A DNA stretch of 64,000 bases from Pseudobdellovibrionaceae bacterium (GTDB lineage: Bacteria > Bdellovibrionota > Bdellovibrionia > Bdellovibrionales > Bdellovibrionaceae): NCBI GenBank assembly GCA_022843825.1, contig JALHMX010000002.1, forward strand, positions 124,001-188,000, written 5' to 3'. The position numbers were made by a program, and so were the translations under genes. This document shows, one piece after another, positions 17,460 through 26,424 of the stretch. The notes beneath the pieces are model-generated. The model was not told where the DNA came from, ran no database searches, and saw only the letters and a list, made by a program, of their open reading frames with translations. Numbering within the stretch: position 1 is the first letter of the stretch; every line of letters starts with the position of its first letter.

Positions 17460-17794
17460 TTATATAATCCTTCTTTTAAAGCCATGTGTTATGATTGAGC
17501 ACTTAGTGTGCCAATTCAAGATTGACAAAATATGTAGTTACATCACATCTATAGTTTTAATTTTGAAGACTGCACTGACAATAACTTTGACAAGTGACCG
17601 TTTTTTGTTTCTAAAGACCACCATTTATTTTGTAAAGATGTCGGCAAAAAACTTTAACTTACAAAAAGAGTTTGACGTCTTATAGTGAGACAGTTGGGTA
17701 TAAGCGCATTTATTAGGTATTAAATCAAAAATAGGCTCATTCGCGTGGTCAACAAGTTGCAATGCTTCAGTACGGATACTACAAGGAGCATTTT
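17460..17794. other. 335-base region without a convincing gene
   Basis: Lies between the divergent exported-protein gene and the small zinc-ribbon gene. A 64-codon frame at 17491-17685 starts with ATG but has no ribosome site, and its sequence looks like chance Thr/Leu/Ile runs. Several TTGACA-like hexamers occur (for example near 17520 and 17587), without a well-spaced -10. Probably holds two divergent promoters. Confidence 0.5.
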
Positions 17795-18061
17795 ATGAAA
17801 CAAAGCCTGCCGAATTCAGATGTTATTATGCATATTCGTCGTTGCCATGTTTGCGATCATATTACGGAAAGTGCTCAGGCGCATATTGAGAAATGCGGAT
17901 CCTGCGGTAAAGGACTGGTGCCTTATTTGTTCTGTAAGGATGTCGGCGTTGATGAATTAACGTCAGATTTTAGATCGGTCAATGTCGACTCAAATCATAT
18001 AAGCCAGATTTTACGCTCTGAGTATCCCCCAATCTTCGGAATCAGCTTGTATTGGTCATAA
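17795..18061 (+). CDS. Small zinc-ribbon-like protein
   Basis: 88 aa from the ATG at 17795, preceded by AAGGAG at 17783-17788. This start is better than an upstream in-frame ATG at 17762. Two Cys pairs, CHVC and CGSC, are spaced about 20 residues apart, typical of a small zinc ribbon. A Cys (LFCKD) also follows. No other domain is seen. It lies 20 bases before ilvA and may be co-transcribed. Function is unknown. Confidence 0.75.
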   Translation: MKQSLPNSDVIMHIRRCHVCDHITESAQAHIEKCGSCGKGLVPYLFCKDVGVDELTSDFRSVNVDSNHISQILRSEYPPIFGISLYWS

Positions 18062-18081
18062 CTTCGCAATAAATTAAGGTT

Positions 18082-19287
18082 ATGAAAGTAACCTTGCAAG
18101 ATATTCAAAATGCGCATCAAGCGATTCATTCGCACGTTAATAAGACCATATGTGATTATTCACTTTCGATATCTCGCCTAGTGAGCAGCGAAGTTTTTTT
18201 GAAACTAGAAAATACACAACGCACGGGCAGTTTTAAAATTCGTGGTGCAACCAATAAAATGCTCAGTCTTACCAGCGAGGAAAAAAAACGCGGCGTTTTA
18301 GCGTGTTCTGCGGGTAATCATGCACAAGGGGTAGCCTTAAGTTCTAGGATCAGCGGTGTAAATGCGACGATCGTAATGCCTGTGAATGCTCCGCTGGCTA
18401 AAGTGGAAGCGACTAAGGCGTACGGTGGCCAGGTTATTCTTAAAGGGAGTAACTTTGATGAGGCAAAAGAGTCTGCTTTGGAGATTGAAAAAGAGCAGGG
18501 CTTGGTCTTTATTCATCCTTATGAAGATGAAAAGGTTATCGCGGGTCAAGGCACCACTGCATTAGAGGTTTTAGAGCAGGTTAAAGATTTAGACGCTCTG
18601 GTCGTTCCAGTTGGTGGTGGTGGACTCATCAGTGGGATGGCGATTGCGGCAAAAGGATTAAATCCTAAAATTAAAATTATTGGTGTCCAGGTGGATACCG
18701 TAGACACCATGTCCCAGCTGTTTAATAATAAAAAATATAAAACAGTTGATAAGTCATTTTCTACCTTAGCAGATGGGATTGCGATAAAAAAACCCAGCCA
18801 AATTATGTATGACAATTTCATCTCAAAATATGTGGATGAAATGGTAACGGTTTCTGAAGGGCAAATTGCAGAAGCTATGGTGTTCTTATTAGAACGCGCT
18901 AAAACAGTTTCCGAAGGGTCCGGGGCCGTGGGGGTAGCTGCAGCCTTATCAAAGAAGATATCCTTAGGTAAAAAGACTTGCATCATTATCAGTGGCGGCA
19001 ATGTAGATTTAAATATGGTTTCAGGTGTTATCCAGCATGGTCAGTTTCAAAGGGGCCGTCTTTGTGAACTATCTGTTATTGTTCCTGACATTCCTGGAAG
19101 CTTAAGCCGACTCACACAAATTATGGCGGACAATCGAGCGAATATTTTAGAAGTGCACCACGACCGTATTGGTCGCGAGCTAGGCATGAAAGAAACTAAA
19201 ATTGATTTTGTTATTGAAACTATTAATCATGAGCATATTGAAACTATAAGAAAAATTATTGAAAAATCAGGCGCACGCCTAGGCTAG
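18082..19287 (+). CDS. ilvA: Threonine ammonia-lyase (threonine dehydratase) with ACT domain
   Basis: PLP enzyme converting threonine to 2-oxobutanoate and ammonia, the entry to isoleucine synthesis or threonine catabolism. 401 aa. The PLP Lys lies in SFKIRGATN, phosphate binding in VVPVGGGGLISG, and SAGNHAQGVA is diagnostic. The C-terminal 75 residues start LSVIVPDIPGSLSRLTQIM, an ACT domain. The single ACT domain matches the shorter TdcB-like or YbiW-like form (about 400 aa) and not the 514-aa E. coli IlvA. SIMPL-domain gene follows at 10 bases. Confidence 0.93.
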   Translation: MKVTLQDIQNAHQAIHSHVNKTICDYSLSISRLVSSEVFLKLENTQRTGSFKIRGATNKMLSLTSEEKKRGVLACSAGNHAQGVALSSRISGVNATIVMPVNAPLAKVEATKAYGGQVILKGSNFDEAKESALEIEKEQGLVFIHPYEDEKVIAGQGTTALEVLEQVKDLDALVVPVGGGGLISGMAIAAKGLNPKIKIIGVQVDTVDTMSQLFNNKKYKTVDKSFSTLADGIAIKKPSQIMYDNFISKYVDEMVTVSEGQIAEAMVFLLERAKTVSEGSGAVGVAAALSKKISLGKKTCIIISGGNVDLNMVSGVIQHGQFQRGRLCELSVIVPDIPGSLSRLTQIMADNRANILEVHHDRIGRELGMKETKIDFVIETINHEHIETIRKIIEKSGARLG

Positions 19288-19297
19288 AGGTTATAAA

Positions 19298-20002
19298 ATG
19301 AGATTTACAAGCAGTGTTGTTTTAGCAATTGCAATTATTGGGTTTGGATACTTTGTTGGTAGCGGAATGAAAAACTTTAATCGTAGTGAAAGAGTTATTT
19401 CAGTGCGGGGACTTTCTGAGCGCGAGGTTATGTCTAATCTGGGAGTACTAAAAATTAATTTTAATGTTTCATCAGATCGTATAGATGAGGTAAGGAAGCT
19501 ATTGCCGGAGTCGCAAAAACATATCGTGGATTTTTTGACCCAATGTGGATTCGATGCGGCTGAGATTACTCGTTCGTCAAGTATTAAGGACCGGCAAGCC
19601 CAAGATTATGGAGGCGATAAGGGAAACCGATTTGTGGCCTCAGGACAGTTTTCCGTAACGACTCAAAAAGTTGAGATCGTTGAAAAATGTGATCAAAAAA
19701 TTGATGAGTTATTAAAGCTAGGAATAGTGATCACCAGTAATCAGGCTGAATTTTTCTTTACCGATCTTAATCAAATTAAACCAACTATGCTGGACGAGGC
19801 CACTAAGAATGCGCGCGAGGCGGCACAGGGCTTCGCAAAATCAATGGGAGTTGGTGTGGGAGAAATGAAATCTGCATCCCAAGGTGTATTCTCAGTGGAC
19901 AACACCGTCGATGGTGGAACTTCCTATGAAATGGGAATGCCTCGGTCATCCTTGAAAAAAAACGTGCGCGTTGTAACTCAGGTTGAATTTTATATTGACT
20001 AG
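19298..20002 (+). CDS. SIMPL-domain (DUF541) exported protein
   Basis: 234 aa. A single N-terminal hydrophobic segment (about residues 5-23) acts as signal or anchor. RVISVRGLSEREV and the pattern KNVRVVTQVEFYI at the end are typical of SIMPL/DUF541, periplasmic proteins of unclear role. In E. coli YggE, the relative, reduces oxidative stress. The gene runs with ilvA (10-base gap), and its stop overlaps the stop of the convergent HyuB-like gene by 4 bases. Confidence 0.85.
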   Translation: MRFTSSVVLAIAIIGFGYFVGSGMKNFNRSERVISVRGLSEREVMSNLGVLKINFNVSSDRIDEVRKLLPESQKHIVDFLTQCGFDAAEITRSSSIKDRQAQDYGGDKGNRFVASGQFSVTTQKVEIVEKCDQKIDELLKLGIVITSNQAEFFFTDLNQIKPTMLDEATKNAREAAQGFAKSMGVGVGEMKSASQGVFSVDNTVDGGTSYEMGMPRSSLKKNVRVVTQVEFYID

Positions 20003-21234
20003 ATTTTCCATAAAAAGGCGATTTCATCGTCTTTTTTCAATTCAAAACTGCCATGCTTTACGGGCTGCTTGTTTATTTTTATCCAGCGTTTCGAATGATC
20101 TTCCTCAGAGCAGATTCCACGAAGATGTATGCGCACGGGTTGCTCTGAGTTAAAAATCAAACTGGCCTTATATTCGCCATCAACACTTTGTAATACCTTT
20201 TGTTTAAAAAAACTAAGACTTTCAAAATGAATTCGAGAGTTTGATAAGAAAATTAAGTTCGTTTCATCTTTAGAATTCATTTGCAATAAATGAGTCGAGT
20301 AAAGCGAAAACTTTTTGTCTTTCTTTTTAGTTTGAGAATTAATCTGCGAAAGATTAAATCGCATCATTTGGCGGATCATTTTCTGTAATTCGAAATTAAA
20401 TTCACCCAACTTGTGGGCTGTAGTTACAACTGATTTAGGAGGTAAAATTAACTTTATATGGTCCAGCATTGGTTGCGACAAGTATTTCTCTAAGTTGTAG
20501 TATTTACTGAACTCTATAATAAGCCCGCTTTCCACAACATGAGAAGCGCAAGACAAATTGTTGGGTTGAAAGAAGCTTGTTCCTGAAAAATCAACTTTAA
20601 AAAAACGGGCATTTTGTTTTTCGTCGACTTCAACTTTAAGCTTAATATTTACATTGTCCTTGTATTTATAGGAAAGTTCACTTTGCCCAAAAGACTTGGC
20701 TTCAAAGTGTTTGATAAAAATATTTTTACAAACTAAAAACCACTGTCTTTGAAAAGTATCATCAGAGGCTACTTTAATAAAATCTGAAAATTTGTTTATA
20801 GTTTCAAACTTATGGATTTGTTCATTAAAAAATGTGGCATATTTTTCTTTGTTGGGTTGAGAATCAACCAGGGCTGACCATACAAATGCATTTGTTCTTT
20901 GTTTTTCCAATAGCGGAGTTAGTGGAATCTTAAAATCAATTAGAAAAAAATCCACATCCCAAATAAGAAAAAGGTTTGGACTAAGGCAACTTATAAAATA
21001 CACTCGAGACAAAGACGTGCCGCCATTTTCAGGGTCATTCGATATCAGCACATCTCCAATGGATAGGGATAAATATTTTTTAGCTATTTGAAATAAAACT
21101 AGTCTGCTCGTGGTGGTCTTAAAAGGGTCGGCGTCTTTTGAAAAAAGAAGCTCACCTTTAGCATTAACTAACGATGCATTTTGTAAATGGCTAATAATCG
21201 AGCTAAACTTATGCGACTCAAGATGTGAAATCAT
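19999..21234 (-). CDS. Diverged HyuB-like (hydantoinase B/oxoprolinase) protein
   Basis: 411 aa, shorter than the usual 520-580 aa of HyuB. The resemblance is local: GDVLISNDPENGGTSLSRVY near residue 60 resembles the HyuB GD-x-x-x-x-NDPY-x-GGTH motif with His replaced by Ser. VDFSGTSFFQPNNLSC resembles the HyuB DFSGTS-x-Q motif. The ATP-grasp-independent hydantoinase family cleaves 5-oxoproline or hydantoins. Loss of the motif His and lower length make catalysis uncertain. It overlaps the HyuA-like partner by 4 bases, as in true hyuAB pairs, which strengthens the assignment. Confidence 0.65.
   Translation of the reverse strand: MISHLESHKFSSIISHLQNASLVNAKGELLFSKDADPFKTTTSRLVLFQIAKKYLSLSIGDVLISNDPENGGTSLSRVYFISCLSPNLFLIWDVDFFLIDFKIPLTPLLEKQRTNAFVWSALVDSQPNKEKYATFFNEQIHKFETINKFSDFIKVASDDTFQRQWFLVCKNIFIKHFEAKSFGQSELSYKYKDNVNIKLKVEVDEKQNARFFKVDFSGTSFFQPNNLSCASHVVESGLIIEFSKYYNLEKYLSQPMLDHIKLILPPKSVVTTAHKLGEFNFELQKMIRQMMRFNLSQINSQTKKKDKKFSLYSTHLLQMNSKDETNLIFLSNSRIHFESLSFFKQKVLQSVDGEYKASLIFNSEQPVRIHLRGICSEEDHSKRWIKINKQPVKHGSFELKKDDEIAFLWKI
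20013..20037 (+). terminator. Hairpin terminator for the ilvA-SIMPL operon, inside the convergent gene end
   Basis: AAAAGGCGAT and ATCGTCTTTT (20013-20022 and 20026-20035) pair at 9 of 10 positions (one G-T wobble) across the loop TTC, with extra T residues. It lies inside the last codons of the gene on the other strand. Confidence 0.6.
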
Positions 21235-22532
21235 GCATTTTCCTGAGGTTTAATTTGTGAAAATATAGCGTCCGTCCAACTAAAGCTGTGATCAGCAGTG
21301 GCTAAAAAAGACATATTTCCAATACATACTGAATTTTCTGGAGTGCACCCTAAGCGATTAATATCAAATTTAATAAGTTCCTGTATAAATTCTTTGATAT
21401 CATTGTGCTTCAATGTCTTACTTTCAGACTTTTGTCCGTGTTCTAAAACCTTAAATTGCGATTGAATTTTACTTTCGACATTAGGGCTAAGTAAAGAGGG
21501 AAATAATTTAGCTAAAGAAACCTGTTTTTTTAAATCGGAAAAGAACACATCTAGTATTAAGGATTTAACCCCTCGGCCTGCCGCCATGGGGCCAGGCTCA
21601 CTGGCCATAGGCTGCTTAGAGAACTGCAAAAATGAATTTTCATCGATCATGATTTCCGTCAATGGGTGCAGTGCAAGCTTTGTATTTTCAAAGTGTGGAC
21701 GACTAATTTTGCCCCAAGGGCTGTCCCAGTAGGATTGAATATTTTTTTGCAGCACCATCCAGTTCTCAGTATCTAAATAGATAATTTTTTTGACATCATT
21801 TTTAAAATGACAATGCCCTAAGAAGTCCTCAGAACTAAAATAAAGCTCGCAGTTTTCAATTTCAGTCGTAAATGCTTTATTGATCCAAAAATGAATATGA
21901 GCATCAGGGAAAGGATCGTGAATTTCTTTAAAGAGTTCTTCTTTTGTGCCTTCAGTGCCTGCATTTAATAAGATTCGTCGAATAGTATTAAGGTTTTCAG
22001 GATCAGAGGCAGAAAAAATCTTGAACTTTTTTTCTTGAAAATATTCTTTAATGAGTTTTATTTTATTTTCTGATATAATTGTGCAATCTAAATTAATAAC
22101 AACTTTATTGGCTTCTGGATTAACTTTTCGAGTGCGTTCAAATTCAGTATTTAAGACATGGACGAGTTCATCAATTTCGGCTTTAGAATCAATCGAAATA
22201 ATCAATGATGAGGCCGCCAAAGAAAAACGCGAAGTGTTCTCCATCGTATAATTGTTTTCCAAGCCTTTGTGTGTAACTTGGATAACGCTTCCGCCTAGTC
22301 TAAACGTTTTTAGACGCTCAAGATAACGACAGACTGTGTAAATTGAAGTAACTTCAGTATTAGATGCAGCTAGCTCAGAACTTAAAGAGATGAGGGCATT
22401 TTTGAGCGATACTTGAGGAAGGAAAATTTGCTTTGAAAAAATAGAGCTATTATTCAGATCGCGGACTTCAATCTCACAATACGTTTCACCGATAAAAAGA
22501 GCTAAATTAGCTTGTGTCTTATGAGCAGTCAT
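21231..22532 (-). CDS. Diverged HyuA-like (hydantoinase A/oxoprolinase) protein
   Basis: 433 aa from ATG 22532; an upstream frame reaching 22685 would run into hisC and is rejected. The main support is EPGPMAAGRGVKSLILDVFF near residue 320, resembling the HyuA DPGPACYG motif followed by the D-A-N segment. The N-terminus FIGETYCEIEV could be the HyuA actin-like first strand, but the usual D-x-G-G-T is absent. Typical HyuA is about 690 aa, so this is much shorter. The low match makes it a weakly supported call. It diverges from hisC with 43 bases between. Confidence 0.55.
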   Translation of the reverse strand: MTAHKTQANLALFIGETYCEIEVRDLNNSSIFSKQIFLPQVSLKNALISLSSELAASNTEVTSIYTVCRYLERLKTFRLGGSVIQVTHKGLENNYTMENTSRFSLAASSLIISIDSKAEIDELVHVLNTEFERTRKVNPEANKVVINLDCTIISENKIKLIKEYFQEKKFKIFSASDPENLNTIRRILLNAGTEGTKEELFKEIHDPFPDAHIHFWINKAFTTEIENCELYFSSEDFLGHCHFKNDVKKIIYLDTENWMVLQKNIQSYWDSPWGKISRPHFENTKLALHPLTEIMIDENSFLQFSKQPMASEPGPMAAGRGVKSLILDVFFSDLKKQVSLAKLFPSLLSPNVESKIQSQFKVLEHGQKSESKTLKHNDIKEFIQELIKFDINRLGCTPENSVCIGNMSFLATADHSFSWTDAIFSQIKPQENA

Positions 22533-22575
22533 AATAGTTTGTGCAGTGTAAAGTTCTATAGGAAAAAGGTCAAAC

Positions 22576-23697
22576 ATGAAAGTTTCCGCTGAGATTTTAA
22601 ATCTAGTTCCGTATAAGCCTGGAAAACCCATAGGAGAAACCCAGCGCGAGTATGGTTTAACAGAAGTGCATAAGCTGGCAAGCAATGAGAACCCATTGGG
22701 CCCAAGCCCAAAAGTGATTGAGGCTCTACTTGCAGCTTTAAAACAACAGAATTTGTACCCAGACCCATCTTGTTATGATTTAGTTAAAAAAATTTCGGAG
22801 AAGTGGAATGTTCCCACATCCCAAGTGGCCATAGGGAATGGGTCCAATGAGATTATTGATTTATTGATTCGTATTTTTTGTGAGCCTAATGATGCAATAC
22901 TCACATCCCAAGCCGCTTTTGTAGCTTATCAGGTTTGTGCTCAGGCCGCACGAGTTAAAGTCAGAACTGTTCCATTAAGATCAGATTTAACGATAGATCT
23001 TAAAGGATTGGCGGATCATTTTTTTAGGAATCCTACAGCTAATATTCGGATTATTTTTATACCTAACCCGAATAACCCCACCGGCACATCGGTTGGCGGC
23101 GAAGAGTTGGATGAGTTTTTAGTAAGGCTAGGAAACCGAGACGATGTTCTGTTAGTTTTTGATGAAGCCTACACTGAATATGTAAGAAGTCCTAAATTCA
23201 AAGCGGCGTCTCAGTTTTACCAGAACTACTCAAACGTCATAGTCCTTAAAACATTTTCCAAAGTGTATGGAATGGCCGGCTTACGTTTAGGAGTAATCTT
23301 AGCTCCAGAATATGTTTTAGAGTTTTACAATCGTGTCAGAAATCCGTTTAATGTGAATGATTTGGCTCAGGTCGCAGCTACGGCGGTATTAGATGATGAA
23401 ACCTACATCCAACAATCCCAGAAGCTGACTTGGGAAGGGTTGGATTATTTTTATAAAGAGCTGACGCGGTTACAACTTCCGTTTGTGAGGTCAGATGCTA
23501 ACTTCGTCTTATTTGATACTCAACGAAATGCAAATATATGCTTCGAGAATTTGCTTAAAAAAGGGATTATTTTAAGGCCTGTGGGTAATTACGGATTTCC
23601 CACGCATTTAAGGATGACTGTTGGTAAAGCACCTGAGAATAAAAAAGCTATTGAAGCAATTGAAAAAATGCTGACGGAAGTCCCTAAAATCAGCTAG
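22576..23697 (+). CDS. hisC: Histidinol-phosphate aminotransferase
   Basis: PLP aminotransferase of histidine synthesis converting imidazoleacetol phosphate to histidinol phosphate. 373 aa. YGLTEVHKLASNENPLGPSP is the HisC N-terminus. The PLP Lys lies in LKTFSKVYGMAGLRLG; FIPNPNNPTG and DEAYTEY are further cofactor and substrate motifs. HisC-like enzymes also serve phenylalanine or tyrosine transamination, so substrate range is not fixed. No other his gene is in the window. cmk follows 11 bases downstream. Confidence 0.9.
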   Translation: MKVSAEILNLVPYKPGKPIGETQREYGLTEVHKLASNENPLGPSPKVIEALLAALKQQNLYPDPSCYDLVKKISEKWNVPTSQVAIGNGSNEIIDLLIRIFCEPNDAILTSQAAFVAYQVCAQAARVKVRTVPLRSDLTIDLKGLADHFFRNPTANIRIIFIPNPNNPTGTSVGGEELDEFLVRLGNRDDVLLVFDEAYTEYVRSPKFKAASQFYQNYSNVIVLKTFSKVYGMAGLRLGVILAPEYVLEFYNRVRNPFNVNDLAQVAATAVLDDETYIQQSQKLTWEGLDYFYKELTRLQLPFVRSDANFVLFDTQRNANICFENLLKKGIILRPVGNYGFPTHLRMTVGKAPENKKAIEAIEKMLTEVPKIS

Positions 23698-23708
23698 GGT
23701 GTTATTCC

Positions 23709-24365
23709 ATGGGTTATGTAATCACAATCGACGGTCCTGCGGCTTCCGGTAAATCATCAGTCAGTCGAGAACTATCAAAAAAATTAGGAGTGCCTTGGGT
23801 TTCTACTGGGGCTTTTTATCGTGGTCTTGCCTATGTAGCGCAACAATTAAAAACCGACTTAGATAATCCTGTCGCTTTATCGGAATTATGTTTTTCATCA
23901 TTTTGGAAAATTGTTTTAACCAGCGAAAATACTCAAGTATGGTTTGAGGGTAAAAATGTGACTGATAAAACTTCGCATGAAGATGTTGGAAACATTGCCA
24001 GCAAGATCAGTCATTTTCCAGAAGTGCGACAATCCTTACTTGATCATCAAAGAAACTGTGCTGTGGAAAACATAGGGCTTATAGCCGAAGGTCGGGACTG
24101 TGGCACAGTAGTTTTTCCACGAGCAGAGGCGAAAATATACCTTACTGCTAGATCAGCCGATCGGGCCACACGGCGAGCACAGGAGTTGGGTTTAGATAAA
24201 AGTGTCCTAGAAGCTCAGCAAAAACAAAGAGATATTCAGGATTCAACTCGTAAAGTGGCTCCTATGCAGGTTCCTGATGAGGCCTTAGTTATTGATACCA
24301 GTGAATTATCGCTAGATGACGTTGTTGGTAAAGCCTACCAGTTTATTCAGCAAAAGCTAAAGTAA
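23709..24365 (+). CDS. cmk: Cytidylate kinase
   Basis: Phosphorylates CMP and dCMP. 218 aa. The P-loop IDGPAASGKSSVSREL lies at residues 7-22. PWVSTGAFYRGLAY is the CMP-binding region, IAEGRDCGTVVFP and the RDIQDSTRKVAPM lid are typical. cmk followed by rpsA is a widely conserved order and both are seen here, with rpsA having its own promoter in the 121-base gap. Confidence 0.96.
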   Translation: MGYVITIDGPAASGKSSVSRELSKKLGVPWVSTGAFYRGLAYVAQQLKTDLDNPVALSELCFSSFWKIVLTSENTQVWFEGKNVTDKTSHEDVGNIASKISHFPEVRQSLLDHQRNCAVENIGLIAEGRDCGTVVFPRAEAKIYLTARSADRATRRAQELGLDKSVLEAQQKQRDIQDSTRKVAPMQVPDEALVIDTSELSLDDVVGKAYQFIQQKLK

Positions 24366-24395
24366 GATTACAGGTATTTTACTCTGAAAACTCTC

Positions 24396-24424
24396 TTGAC
24401 CCATTTCTTAAAAACCCGTAGAAC
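24396..24424 (+). promoter_or_regulatory. Candidate promoter of rpsA
   Basis: TTGACC (24396-24401) and TAGAAC (24419-24424) are separated by 17 bases. This is the best sigma-70-type pair in the cmk-rpsA gap. A GGGAGGA ribosome site follows at 24464. The 5' leader would be about 55 bases long. Confidence 0.5.
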
Positions 24425-24486
24425 AGCTGTTCAACCTTAGAGTTCCAAGAGGATTCTTTGCGTGGGAGGAAAGAAAAAAACAAAAC

Positions 24487-26277
24487 ATGAATAAAACGAT
24501 AAGCAAGAGCCAAAAAGAAAAAATGTCCGTACTAGCAATGCTAGATGCTGAGGATTCAACGATCCCGGCAAACCCAGGTTTTAATGCGAAAGCAGATACC
24601 ACGGGAGAGTTTGAAACTATGTTTCAGGCTGCAACACAAGACCAAGACTTCCGCGTGGGTGACGTCGTCACTGGTAAAGTGGTTGAAGTTCAATCAGACT
24701 ATGTATTGGTTGATATCAATTACAAATCTGAAGGGTTGATTCCTATCAACGAATTTAGAATGGTTGAAGGAGTACGCCAAGTTAACGTGGGCGAAACGAT
24801 TGAAGTACTTATCGATCGTATTGAAAATGAAAACGGCATGGTCTCTTTGTCTAAAGACAAAGCGGATATGTTAAGAGCTTGGACTGATATTTCTAAAGCT
24901 GCTGAAAACGAAGAAATCATTGAAGGAACGGTGATTGCTAAGGTTAAAGGTGGATTAAGTGTAGATATTGGCGTTAAAGCTTTCTTACCAGGTTCACAAA
25001 TCGATTTGCGTCCAGTACGTAATATGGATGTTTACTTAGGTAAAAAATATAAATTTAAAGTTATTAAGTTTAACAAAAAACGTGGAAACATCGTTCTTTC
25101 TCGTCGCGCTATTTTAGAGAGTGAGCGAGACAGTCTTAAGGCTCAAACGGCAGACACTATGCGCGAAGGAGCTACAGTAACGGGTTTAGTTAAAAACATT
25201 ACTGATTATGGAGCTTTCATTGACCTTGGTGGAATCGATGGATTACTTCATATTACAGACATGAGCTGGGGACGCATTAAGCATCCTTCGGAAGTGATTT
25301 CAGTTGGACAAGAAATCCAAGTTAAAATCTTAAAATATGATACTGAAAAAGAACGAGTAAGCTTAGGAATGAAACAATTAACTGACGACCCATGGGTTCA
25401 AGTTGCAGCTCAGTTTCCAATCGGCTCTAAAGCTAAAGGAAAAGTCGTTTCTGTGGCTGAGTACGGCGCATTTGTAGAATTAGGAAATGGTATTGAAGGT
25501 TTAATCCATGTTTCTGAAATGTCTTGGACTAAACGTGTAAAACACGCCAACCAATTAGTACAAGTCGATCAAGAAGTGGATGTTCAAGTACTAGCTATTG
25601 ACTCAGAAAATCGTCGTATCAGCTTAGGCATGAAACAACTTCAAACTAACCCATGGTTAGAAATGAAAGAGTCTTATCCTCCTGGAACTATCATTGAAGG
25701 TGAAGTGAAATCTATCACAGACTTCGGTGTGTTTGTTGGCATTGAAGAGGGCATTGACGGGTTAGTGCATATTTCTGATTTCTCTTGGACCAAACGTGTA
25801 AATCATCCTTCGGAAATGTTCACTAAAGGGCAAAAAGTTCGTGCGGTTGTTCTTGGTGTTGACACTGAAAATGAAAGATTTTCTTTGGGCGTTAAACAAT
25901 TAGAGTCAGATCCTTGGTCACAAATTGAAAACAAATATGGTATTGGAACTCAGCATGAAGTTAAAGTAACCAAAGTTGTTGATTTCGGTGTATTTGTTGA
26001 GCTTGAAAGTGATATTGAAGGTTTAATTCATATTTCTGAGCTAACAACTGAAAAAATAGGCTCTATTGAAGAGTTTATCAAAATTGGATCTACGATCAAA
26101 GCTGAAGTGATCAGTATCGACAAAGATGCACGAAAAGTAGGCTTGTCCTCTAAGTTAATCACTTTACGCGATCAAAAAGCGAATGTGGATGACTACGCTA
26201 AAAAGGCGGCTACGACATCTAAAACTAGCTTTGGAGATATTTTTGGTGATCAATTAAAGGGGCTTAAAAAAGATTAA
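24487..26277 (+). CDS. rpsA: 30S ribosomal protein S1
   Basis: RNA-binding protein that brings mRNA to the ribosome. 596 aa. Six S1 repeats can be read: the first two are divergent (from about residues 55 and 140), and later ones start with motifs such as VKNITDYGAFIDLGG and VVSVAEYGAFVELG, each followed by GLIHVSEMSW or GLVHISDFSW. The ATG is 16 bases after the GGGAGGA, longer than usual. The extended gap may be relevant as S1 regulates its own translation in E. coli. A strong terminator ends the gene. Confidence 0.97.
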   Translation: MNKTISKSQKEKMSVLAMLDAEDSTIPANPGFNAKADTTGEFETMFQAATQDQDFRVGDVVTGKVVEVQSDYVLVDINYKSEGLIPINEFRMVEGVRQVNVGETIEVLIDRIENENGMVSLSKDKADMLRAWTDISKAAENEEIIEGTVIAKVKGGLSVDIGVKAFLPGSQIDLRPVRNMDVYLGKKYKFKVIKFNKKRGNIVLSRRAILESERDSLKAQTADTMREGATVTGLVKNITDYGAFIDLGGIDGLLHITDMSWGRIKHPSEVISVGQEIQVKILKYDTEKERVSLGMKQLTDDPWVQVAAQFPIGSKAKGKVVSVAEYGAFVELGNGIEGLIHVSEMSWTKRVKHANQLVQVDQEVDVQVLAIDSENRRISLGMKQLQTNPWLEMKESYPPGTIIEGEVKSITDFGVFVGIEEGIDGLVHISDFSWTKRVNHPSEMFTKGQKVRAVVLGVDTENERFSLGVKQLESDPWSQIENKYGIGTQHEVKVTKVVDFGVFVELESDIEGLIHISELTTEKIGSIEEFIKIGSTIKAEVISIDKDARKVGLSSKLITLRDQKANVDDYAKKAATTSKTSFGDIFGDQLKGLKKD

Positions 26278-26309
26278 TTTTTAGCCTTGTGCGTGATAAC
26301 TGAATCTTA

Positions 26310-26340
26310 AAAAAGGGGAGCCGGCTAGGTTCCCCTTTTT
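26310..26340 (+). terminator. Strong rho-independent terminator after rpsA
   Basis: A 13-bp stem (one G-T wobble) AAAAAGGGGAGCC / GGTTCCCCTTTTT with a 5-base loop GGCTA and a five-T tail. Confidence 0.9.
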
Positions 26341-26365
26341 ATTTGCGCTGTTTGAGCCACGCATC

Positions 26366-26394
26366 TTGTATCAACTCTAAATTTTATCTATCAT
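26366..26394 (+). promoter_or_regulatory. Candidate sppA promoter
   Basis: TTGTAT (26366-26371) and TATCAT (26389-26394), spacer 17 bases, upstream of the sppA start. Both elements are imperfect. Confidence 0.35.
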
Positions 26395-26424
26395 TTACGT
26401 ATCTTTAGTAACATGGAAGGTTTT

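Noticed and set aside
17491-17685. 64-codon reading frame in the region before the zinc-ribbon gene
   Set aside because: No ribosome site and the translated sequence looks like chance; nearby sequence is AT-rich and non-coding in style.
22533-22685. N-terminal extension of the HyuA-like gene
   Set aside because: It would overlap the hisC start region on the other strand and has no family sequence; the ATG at 22532 gives a compact divergent gap.
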